Source: an uncultured Eubacteriales bacterium (GTDB lineage: Bacteria > Bacillota > Clostridia > Lachnospirales > Anaerotignaceae). From it: DNA of 5,750 bases. The notes beneath the pieces are model-generated. The model made no database searches, was not told the origin of the DNA, and was given only the letters and a program-made list of their open reading frames with translations. Positions 1-4,110 of the stretch are shown here, one piece after another. Position 1 is the stretch's first letter; each line of letters opens with the position of its first letter. The stretch is from the NCBI GenBank assembly GCA_934256695.1, contig CAKQPE010000118.1, positions 1 through 5,750 of the forward strand. Direction: 5' to 3'. The position numbers and the translations under genes were made by a program.

Positions 1-137
1 TGCCGGTTTTTCAATCTGTAATTAATTTATCAAAATCCTTATTCAAATTACAATAAAAATCATTATATTTCTTCCCATTTGCCGCTTTAAGCCTTCTCCT
101 AAGGAGAAGGTGGCGAGTGTAACGAGCCGGATGAGGG
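1..137. repeat. Palindromic MITE-like element, copy 1 (left end outside window)
   Basis: Right part of a palindromic element. Bases 1-112 match 238-349 with a single difference (T78 versus C315) and also match 804-914. The right arm ends GGATGAGGG at 137, as in the other copies. Its sub-terminal arm differs: GGCGAGTGTAACGAGCC replaces the GTCACGTCAGTGAC hairpin of copy 2. The left arm is not in the window, so it cannot be seen whether it carries the matching complement. The 49-bp AT-rich spacer to the next copy (138-186) holds no recognisable gene. Confidence 0.85.
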
Positions 138-186
138 CTAATCAGAATAATTCCCAAAAAAACATATGTTATAATTAATACAATAT

Positions 187-371
187 CCCTCATCTGTCAC
201 TATCGTGACACCTTCCCCCAAGGGAAGGCGAAAAGACTGCCGGTTTTTCAATCTGTAATTAATTTATCAAAATCCTTATTCAAATTACAATAAAAATCAT
301 TATATTTCTTCCCACTTGCCGCTTTAAGCCTTCTCCTAAGGAGAAGGTGTCACGTCAGTGACGGATGAGGG
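187..371. repeat. Palindromic MITE-like element, copy 2, with ~49-bp terminal inverted repeats
   Basis: Complete 185-bp element. The left arm (187-235) starts CCCTCATCTGTCAC and runs on through GTGACACCTTCCCCCAAGGG. The right arm (323-371) is its imperfect reverse complement and ends GTCAGTGACGGATGAGGG. Each arm contains smaller hairpins, for example CCTTCTCC/GGAGAAGG. The ~90-bp AT-rich core (238-327) is the part shared with copies 1 and 3. No clear target-site duplication is visible. Its right end lies one base from the stop codon of the DUF559 gene. No transposase is encoded, so it would be non-autonomous if mobile. Confidence 0.88.
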
Positions 372-372
372 C

Positions 373-732
373 CTATTCATTCTTATTAAATATATTATAA
401 AAAATCTCCTCGCATACCGCCTCAAACCTTCTGTTAATATCCAAATTGGTATACCTTAAAACCTTCAACCCTAAATCAGATAAATATCTGTCTCTGATAA
501 TATCATCAATTTTGCCTTTGTCTTCATAATGTTGTGAACCGTCCAGCTCAATAACCAGCTTTGCCGAATGACAGTAAAAATCAACTATATAATTTCCTAT
601 TGTTTTTTGACGGTGTATTGTCACCGGTAAACTTTTCAAAAAATCATACCATAGATGTCTTTCTTCTTTTGTCATGTTTTTACGTAAACTTTTTGAAAAA
701 GGAGTTAGATTTTTGTTTCCCATATTAAACAT
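373..732 (-). CDS. DUF559 / Vsr-like PD-(D/E)XK nuclease-fold protein
   Basis: Protein of 119 aa with the full-length pattern of DUF559 (PF04480), a family related to very-short-patch-repair (Vsr) endonucleases with the PD-(D/E)XK fold. Seen in order: N-terminal NKNLTPFSKSLRKNMTKEER (6-25), where E23/E24 are conserved acidic residues; GNYIVDFYC (46-54) with D51; KLVIELDGSQHY (58-69) with E62 and D64, the likely metal-binding core; and C-terminal LGLKVLRYTNLDI (87-99). The ATG at 732 is chosen because AAGGA lies 7 nt upstream. An in-frame ATG at 759 would start inside the neighbouring repeat and lacks such a site. The gene fills the gap between two copies of the same palindromic element: the stop is 1 bp from copy 2 and the start 20 bp from copy 3. 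Family membership is near certain. The activity, and any link to the repeats, is inference. Confidence 0.9.
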   Translation of the reverse strand: MFNMGNKNLTPFSKSLRKNMTKEERHLWYDFLKSLPVTIHRQKTIGNYIVDFYCHSAKLVIELDGSQHYEDKGKIDDIIRDRYLSDLGLKVLRYTNLDINRRFEAVCEEIFYNIFNKNE

Positions 733-752
733 TGTTCTGTCCTTTTTTATAT

Positions 753-936
753 CCCTCATCCGTCACTGACGTGACACCTTCCCCCAAGGGAAGGCGAAAA
801 GACTGCCGGTTTTTCAATCTGTAATTAATTTATCAAAATCCTTATTCAAATTACAATAAAAATCATTATATTTCTTCCCACTTGCCGCTTTAAGCCTTCT
901 CCTGGGAGAAGGTGTCACATCAGTGACGGATGAGGG
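753..936. repeat. Palindromic MITE-like element, copy 3
   Basis: Complete 184-bp element in the same orientation as copy 2. The left arm, CCCTCATCCGTCACTGACG..., begins at 753; the right arm ends ...CAGTGACGGATGAGGG at 936. The reverse complement of the right arm matches the left over about 45 bp with a few differences (for example GACG against GATG). The core from 804 is identical to copy 2 until the AAGG/GGG difference at about 904. Its right end is 17 bp from the -35 box of the first antitoxin RNA, and its left end is 20 bp upstream of the DUF559 start codon. Confidence 0.88.
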
Positions 937-953
937 GAAATTTTCATTCCCTA

Positions 954-982
954 TTGATTTTGCTTCTTTCCACTGCTATAAT
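954..982 (+). promoter_or_regulatory. Sigma-A type promoter of antitoxin RNA 1
   Basis: TTGATT (954-959), a 17-bp spacer, then a perfect TATAAT (977-982). Transcription would start near 989. The flanking text CCTATTGATTTT...CCACTG is almost the same at the promoter 382 bp further right, so the two RNAs belong to one family. Confidence 0.8.
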
Positions 983-988
983 TTAGTT

Positions 989-1073
989 AAGTAGGAAGTC
1001 GCCAATGCGGCAAACCTCCGGTTGATTAAGCTACCCTAATCGTCCAAGATTTGTGAGGGTAGCTTCTTTTTTA
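989..1073 (+). ncRNA. Putative antitoxin RNA 1 of a type I toxin-antitoxin pair
   Basis: RNA of about 85 nt defined by the promoter at 954-982 and an intrinsic terminator ending near 1072. It carries no plausible open reading frame. It is convergent with the 30-codon toxin on the other strand, and its 3' end overlaps the toxin stop codon. Its 5' part (994-1019) is nearly the same sequence as the 5' leader of the toxin mRNA, meeting GGAAGTCG and GCGGCAAACCTCC in the same order. ACCTCC in that block could pair with the toxin Shine-Dalgarno GGAGGT, while the terminator region is complementary to the toxin 3' UTR. The role is inferred from TxpA/RatA-like and Fst-like loci; boundaries are predicted, not measured. 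Confidence 0.65.
1028..1072 (+). terminator. Intrinsic terminator of antitoxin RNA 1
   Basis: Perfect 10-bp stem AAGCTACCCT (1028-1037) with AGGGTAGCTT (1056-1065), followed by C and six T (1067-1072). The loop holds a small inner AATC/GATT stem. On the minus strand the same stem has no U tract, but it could still form in the 3' UTR of the toxin mRNA. Confidence 0.85.
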
Positions 1074-1163
1074 TTTCTTATATACGTTATGTATGTAAGA
1101 AAGTAAGGCTATCAGTGCTGTTACACTGTTTAATGCAAACATCATTGTTTCATATGTTGACAT
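1071..1163 (-). CDS. Small hydrophobic type I toxin, TxpA/BsrG ('holin-like') family
   Basis: A 30-residue protein beginning MSTYETMMFALN, followed by a hydrophobic helix (about residues 7-24, including SVTALIALLSYI) and a charged tail HNVYKK. Both the MSTYE start and the single-helix-plus-lysine-tail design are typical of TxpA/BsrG-like toxins (B. subtilis TxpA starts MSTYESLM), which act at the membrane. This one is shorter than TxpA. The ATG at 1163 is supported by AAGGAGGT 7 nt upstream, an excellent ribosome binding site. That site can fold into a hairpin with the leader. The promoter is at 1228-1256. The stop codon overlaps the terminator tail of the convergent RNA at 989-1073, the expected antitoxin. 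Codon content and context make a chance ORF unlikely; toxicity is inferred from the family. Confidence 0.85.
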   Translation of the reverse strand: MSTYETMMFALNSVTALIALLSYIHNVYKK

Positions 1164-1170
1164 ATGCCTC

Positions 1171-1197
1171 ACCTCCTTCCTTAACTAAAAAGGAGGT
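1171..1197 (-). promoter_or_regulatory. Hairpin sequestering the toxin ribosome binding site
   Basis: Perfect 8-bp stem: ACCTCCTT in the toxin mRNA leader (1190-1197 on the plus strand) pairs with the Shine-Dalgarno AAGGAGGT (1171-1178) across an 11-nt loop. It would hide the ribosome binding site of the nascent or full-length mRNA. Such 5' structures control translation in several type I toxins; here the effect is inferred from the sequence. Confidence 0.65.
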
Positions 1198-1227
1198 TTG
1201 CCGCCCTTCACGACTTCCGTAGCCTTT

Positions 1228-1256
1228 ATACTATCATTTTAAATTTCAATTTTCAA
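1228..1256 (-). promoter_or_regulatory. Promoter of the toxin mRNA
   Basis: Reading the minus strand: TTGAAA (1251-1256), a 17-bp spacer, then TAGTAT (1228-1233) with an extended -10 TG (TGA at 1234-1236). Transcription would start near 1221, giving a 5' leader of about 58 nt. A second TTGAAA lies closer but gives poor spacing. Confidence 0.6.
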
Positions 1257-1280
1257 CAAAAATCCCTTTAAAATATTACA

Positions 1281-1331
1281 AAAAGGAAAATACCGCTTTA
1301 TATAAATCGTTTAAAGTAATATTTTCCTTTT
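1281..1331. repeat. Long imperfect palindrome between the two toxin-antitoxin modules
   Basis: Perfect 12-bp arms AAAAGGAAAATA (1281-1292) and TATTTTCCTTTT (1320-1331) enclose 27 bp with a weaker inner CTTTA/TAAAG pairing. It ends 4 bp before the -35 box of the second RNA promoter. It could be a terminator, a cruciform or a regulatory site; nothing here decides among them. No gene is seen in 1164-1451. Confidence 0.6.
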
Positions 1332-1335
1332 CCTA

Positions 1336-1364
1336 TTGATTTTATATTTTCCCACTGATATAAT
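1336..1364 (+). promoter_or_regulatory. Sigma-A type promoter of antitoxin RNA 2
   Basis: TTGATT (1336-1341), a 17-bp spacer, and a perfect TATAAT (1359-1364). The element and its flanks (CCTATTGATTTT, CCACTG) closely copy the promoter at 954-982, indicating that the two RNA genes share ancestry. Confidence 0.8.
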
Positions 1365-1370
1365 AAAAGC

Positions 1371-1460
1371 AAGAGGAAAACCGTTTAAAGCGGTCAGCCT
1401 AATTATTTTTGTATTTAAAAAATAACCGTTGTGCTCTGTCAAAGTTGACGGTTATTTTTT
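1371..1460 (+). ncRNA. Putative antitoxin RNA 2, facing a broken toxin gene
   Basis: RNA of about 90 nt between the promoter at 1336-1364 and the terminator at 1417-1460. It has a 5' hairpin ACCG/CGGT (1380-1394). The spaced words AAG, AGGAA, CG, GCGG and CCT occur in the same order as in antitoxin RNA 1, which suggests homology. Its terminator overlaps the stop codon of the toxin remnant at 1452-1538, as in the intact module. With its toxin truncated it appears to be an orphan antitoxin. Boundaries are predicted. Confidence 0.62.
1417..1460 (+). terminator. Intrinsic terminator of antitoxin RNA 2
   Basis: Perfect stem of up to 13 bp: AAAAAATAACCGT (1417-1429) pairs with ACGGTTATTTTTT (1448-1460), whose T run is the U tract. 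The core pairing is AATAACCGT/ACGGTTATT. The long A run on the left would also give the minus strand a U tract, so it may work in both directions. Confidence 0.85.
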
Positions 1461-1540
1461 ATTGCTACAAATTGTATATACAAGTGTTACTATAGACACT
1501 ACGAGAATACCAAGCTGAATTGAAAGTCCTACAGCCAAAC
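1452..1540 (-). pseudogene. 5'-truncated type I toxin gene (C-terminal 28 residues)
   Basis: An open frame ending in TAA (1452-1454) encodes LAVGLSIQLGILVV followed by SIVTLVYTICSNKK: one hydrophobic helix and a lysine-rich end, the C-terminal layout of holin-like type I toxins. The frame runs into the palindromic element at 1540 and meets a stop codon within it. There is no ATG and no properly spaced ribosome binding site. A TTG at 1538 has GAGGGG only 1 nt upstream, too close to use. The sequence beyond the element (1689 onward) does not supply the missing N-terminus, so the 5' end, leader and promoter are lost and not merely interrupted. The convergent RNA at 1371-1460 overlaps the 3' end as in the intact module. 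The toxin reading is an inference from composition and context. Confidence 0.65.
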
Positions 1541-1688
1541 CCCTCAGTCACTTCGTGACAGCTCCCCTTTCATGGGAGCCTTCCCAACTCGAAAGCCGTC
1601 CCTGAAAGGGAAGGTGGCAGGCGTCAGCCTGTCGGAAGGGTTCGCCTTCTCCCAAGGAGAAGGTGTCACGTCAGTGACGGATGAGGGG
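1540..1688. repeat. Diverged palindromic MITE-like element (copy 4, 149 bp)
   Basis: Ends are CCCCTCA (1540) and TGAGGGG (1688). The right arm, ...CCTTCTCCCAAGGAGAAGG...GTCACGTCAGTGACGGATGAGGGG, matches the right arm of copy 2. The left arm, CCCCTCAGTCACTTCGTGAC, is a shorter variant with GTCAC/GTGAC and GCTCCC/GGGAGC hairpins. The interior (about 1586-1645) is unlike the core of copies 1-3 and includes a CAGGC/GCCTG hairpin. It abuts the truncated toxin gene. Confidence 0.82.
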
Positions 1689-1700
1689 TTTTATAACCTA

Positions 1701-1959
1701 AAAGGCACAGCTTACGCTGTGCCTTCAGACTGTCGATAAAGTTATCTCATAACACGGAAGGGTTCGGGAAACGAACGAGTTTCCCGAATGGAATCCGCAG
1801 TCGGAATTCATTTCCGACGAGGAAAACAGTGGGTTTCAAGGCTTTTAAGCCGATGGAACCCGTCTGTTTATTCTTCTGTTTAAACAAGTCGAAATCCTGA
1901 TTTCGACTTAGGTGTCGACTTTGTCGACACCCTAAAGGCACAGCTTACGCTGTGCCTTT
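1701..1959. repeat. Chain of consecutive hairpins bounded by a 25-bp direct repeat
   Basis: Seven or more inverted repeats follow one another with little spacing: 1702-1725 (10-bp stem, loop TTAC), 1741-1753 (GTTAT/ATAAC), 1763-1788 (TTCGGGAAAC/GTTTCCCGAA), 1800-1818 (GTCGGAA/TTCCGAC), 1824-1869 (AAACAG, GGGTT and GGCTT paired with AAGCC, AACCC and CTGTTT), 1886-1909 (AAGTCGAAATC/GATTTCGACTT), 1911-1931 (GGTGTCGAC/GTCGACACC) and 1934-1959. The first and last units are the same 25 bases (1701-1725 and 1934-1958). An open frame of 64 codons across the hairpins is judged non-coding. The region starts 15 bp before the cdaR stop codon on its 3' side. Confidence 0.8.
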
Positions 1960-1964
1960 TCTTT
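1934..1964 (+). terminator. Possible intrinsic terminator at the 3' end of the cdaR operon
   Basis: 11-bp stem AAAGGCACAGC/GCTGTGCCTTT with loop TTAC (1934-1959), followed on the plus strand by TCTTTT. This is a good terminator for rightward transcription, shielding the operon from it. For the operon itself (minus strand) the stem is only 15 bases past the cdaR stop, but just TTT follows. The identical stem at 1702-1725, followed by TTTT on the minus strand, may end the operon transcript instead. Confidence 0.5.
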
Positions 1965-1973
1965 TCATATCCG

Positions 1974-3251
1974 TTATTCGTTTGTATCCGTTCCTGTACT
2001 GTCTGCTCCGTTTGATTTAACCACTACAGTTGCATATGGTGCATTTCCGTTAAGTGAACAGCCGTCAGGCAGTAACACCTTCACCTGTACCCTATGCTCA
2101 CCTTCCGTAAGATTTGATACATCAACAGTATATTTAACCTGTGATTCATTAAAACTGCTTCCCGTAACCTCTATGTTAAAGGAATCCTTTTCTATTTCCG
2201 CATTGCACCCGTTTTCAACATCACCTGTCATCGTAATGTCATCAGAATCAAACGTAATGTCATGTTCCTCCTGACCAATTATCTGAACATTAACACTTAT
2301 TCTTCCTGTCGAACCGTCTGCAAGCTCTGCACCGTCAGGCAGAAGGGAACTTACGTTAAATACCTTGTCTATATCATTGCTGTTTCCGCTTACATCTATT
2401 GACGGCAAAGTAATATATATAAGCTCATTTATTACGTCCGGATTTCCCGTTACCATAACATATTCCGGACTTAATGTAATCTTTCCTACACTGCATCCGT
2501 TTGCCGGCTGACCTGTATAGTTTATCTGAACAGGAACTTTTCGGCTTGTTTCCATTTTTAATGTAACAACTGCTGTGTCCTTGCTGAGATAAATTCCGTC
2601 TACCGCATTTCCCGATATATCGTATGCCGCAAGCGGAGCCGTTACCTTCTGTCCGTTGTGCGGTGAATCAAGATTTACAGCCGCTTTTACTGTAGCAACT
2701 TTATTTACGTCTGTCTGGGCACCGTATATTTTCACATATTCAGGGTCTATTGTTTCCGCATCTATTGTTACTCCCGTTTCCGAAGAACCGCTGAATACCG
2801 CCTCAATCTTAAAGTTCTTTGATACATTTTCATCAAGTTCCACATCAACATCAGACGGCGATATAAACTCCATATCAACATAATCGCTTGCCAAAAGTCC
2901 GGTCTTTATCTTTACCGGCAAAGTAACTTTGCCTTCCGCATTTTCCATGTCTATTGAAGAAACATCAATGTATGCCGAAAAAGACCTGTTCTGCTGAATC
3001 TTGTCCAAAACTATACGTTTTCCCATAAGCCTTACGGAAACCTTTGTGTTCTCGATTTCCTTTGCGTTTGTAATTGTCATTCCCGCTTCTTCTGCGGCAG
3101 ATATGTTTACAATATCAATATTTGCCGTAAACACCCTGTATTCAACGGGGTTTTCCATATTTATTACTACAAACCAAAGGCATACGGCTATAAAAACCGA
3201 AAGGAGCTTCCAGCCGGCATCTTTCGTAAGCAGTTCTCTAAACTTACTCAT
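1974..3251 (-). CDS. cdaR: CdaR, YbbR-domain regulator of diadenylate cyclase
   Basis: 425-aa protein. A short cytoplasmic start (MSKFRELLTKDAGWK) leads to one membrane helix (about 16-31, LLSVFIAVCLWFVVI), then an extracytoplasmic part with about four YbbR-type beta modules (roughly 35-140, 146-232, 237-324, 329-412) and a polar tail. CdaR binds CdaA and modulates c-di-AMP synthesis; B. subtilis CdaR is somewhat longer (483 aa). The start at 3251 is preferred over an upstream ATG at 3332, because it opens right before the conserved helix and follows GGAGGAGGGG at suitable spacing, and because the longer form would add 27 basic residues read out of frame through cdaA. It overlaps cdaA by 8 bp (ATGAGTAA), suggesting translational coupling. 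No glmM gene, a common third member of this cluster, follows on the left; repeats do. Confidence 0.94.
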   Translation of the reverse strand: MSKFRELLTKDAGWKLLSVFIAVCLWFVVINMENPVEYRVFTANIDIVNISAAEEAGMTITNAKEIENTKVSVRLMGKRIVLDKIQQNRSFSAYIDVSSIDMENAEGKVTLPVKIKTGLLASDYVDMEFISPSDVDVELDENVSKNFKIEAVFSGSSETGVTIDAETIDPEYVKIYGAQTDVNKVATVKAAVNLDSPHNGQKVTAPLAAYDISGNAVDGIYLSKDTAVVTLKMETSRKVPVQINYTGQPANGCSVGKITLSPEYVMVTGNPDVINELIYITLPSIDVSGNSNDIDKVFNVSSLLPDGAELADGSTGRISVNVQIIGQEEHDITFDSDDITMTGDVENGCNAEIEKDSFNIEVTGSSFNESQVKYTVDVSNLTEGEHRVQVKVLLPDGCSLNGNAPYATVVVKSNGADSTGTDTNE

Positions 3252-4110
3252 CCTTTTTGCCCCTCCTCCAGAATATTTTCTTTTTCTTCTTTTGATTTTT
3301 TCTTCCCTGCAAAAGCATTCTTCGCATTGCATCTATGCTTAAATTACGGTACAGTACACCTGAGTTTGCTATTGAAATGGCACCTGTTTCTTCCGACACA
3401 ACAACAATAAATGCATCGGAAACCTCACTTGCACCTATAGCTGCTCTGTGTCTTGTGCCAAGTTCCATACTTACCTCGTTGCTTTCCGTAAGCGGAAGGA
3501 AGCAGGTTGCCGCAGCAACTCGGTTGTTTTTTATAATAACCGCACCGTCATGCAGCGGTGTGTTTTTTTCAAATATATTTATAAGCAGCTGACTTGTGAC
3601 TACAGCATCTATGTTAATGCCCGTTCTTTCAAAATCGCCAAGCGGTACATCTCTTTCTATCAGCATTAAAGCACCTGTCCTTGCGGCACTCATTTTTTCC
3701 GATGCCTTTATTATTTCTTCTACAGTCTTTTCTGTGTACTCTCTGCTCTTTTCCTGGCTTTCAAAACTGAGAAGTGCAAAAAAATGCTTGCTCTTTCCAA
3801 GCTGTTCCAAGGCTTTTCTCAGCTCCGGCTGGAACACAACTATAACCGCTATAATACCTACGGATATGGTTTTGGAAAGTATCCATAAAATAGTGTTAAG
3901 CCTTAATATATAGCACATAAGTGCAAAAATACATATAACCAATATGCCTTTAAAAAGCACCCATGCCCTTGTTTCCTTTATCCAAAAAATCATTTTATAT
4001 ATAAGATAGGCAACTATAACTATATCCAAAATATCCCTTATGCCTATGGAAGGCATGGCAATATTGGAAAACCTTATGCTGTCCCAAATGGTATTAAAAT
4101 AATGTTCCAT
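3244..4110 (-). CDS. cdaA: CdaA, membrane diadenylate cyclase (DAC/DisA_N domain)
   Basis: 288-aa enzyme that joins two ATP molecules into cyclic di-AMP, the essential second messenger for potassium, osmolyte and cell-wall homeostasis in Firmicutes. Three membrane helices (about 26-42, 50-70, 78-94) precede the conserved VFQPELRKALEQLG (92-105) and a cytoplasmic DAC domain. The catalytic motifs are intact: DGA at 188-190 (PLHDGAVI) and GTRHRAA at 218-224, followed by SEETG (239-243). The C-terminus is strongly basic (KNQKKKKKIFWRRGKKDE). The ATG at 4110 is used; an adjacent in-frame TTG at 4113 is less likely. The start overlaps the upstream stop codon by one base (TGATG), and the 3' end overlaps cdaR by 8 bp, so it sits inside an operon with its regulator and two unknown membrane proteins. 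No c-di-AMP phosphodiesterase lies in the window. Confidence 0.97.
   Translation of the reverse strand: MEHYFNTIWDSIRFSNIAMPSIGIRDILDIVIVAYLIYKMIFWIKETRAWVLFKGILVICIFALMCYILRLNTILWILSKTISVGIIAVIVVFQPELRKALEQLGKSKHFFALLSFESQEKSREYTEKTVEEIIKASEKMSAARTGALMLIERDVPLGDFERTGINIDAVVTSQLLINIFEKNTPLHDGAVIIKNNRVAAATCFLPLTESNEVSMELGTRHRAAIGASEVSDAFIVVVSEETGAISIANSGVLYRNLSIDAMRRMLLQGRKNQKKKKKIFWRRGKKDE

Noticed and set aside
11..193. Open frame of 60 codons on the minus strand
   Set aside because: It runs through the palindromic arms and core of a repeat, starts inside the next repeat arm (ATGAGGG), and has no ribosome binding site of its own.
373..759. Longer DUF559 start at 759
   Set aside because: The ATG lies within the repeat arm, and the ATG at 732 has AAGGA at ideal spacing.
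1..936. CRISPR-like array of three spaced repeats
   Set aside because: Repeats are ~185 bp, spacers are 49 and 381 bp, one spacer is a gene, and no cas gene is present.
187..936. Classical composite transposon
   Set aside because: No transposase and no clear target-site duplication; the flanking elements are MITE-like and the enclosed protein is not a known transposase.
1747..1941. Open frame of 64 codons on the minus strand
   Set aside because: It is made entirely of back-to-back hairpins and has no ribosome binding site or plausible domain; best read as repeat DNA.
1974..3332. Longer cdaR start at 3332
   Set aside because: It would overlap cdaA by 89 bp and add cysteine-rich and basic residues foreign to CdaR; the ATG at 3251 has a good ribosome binding site.
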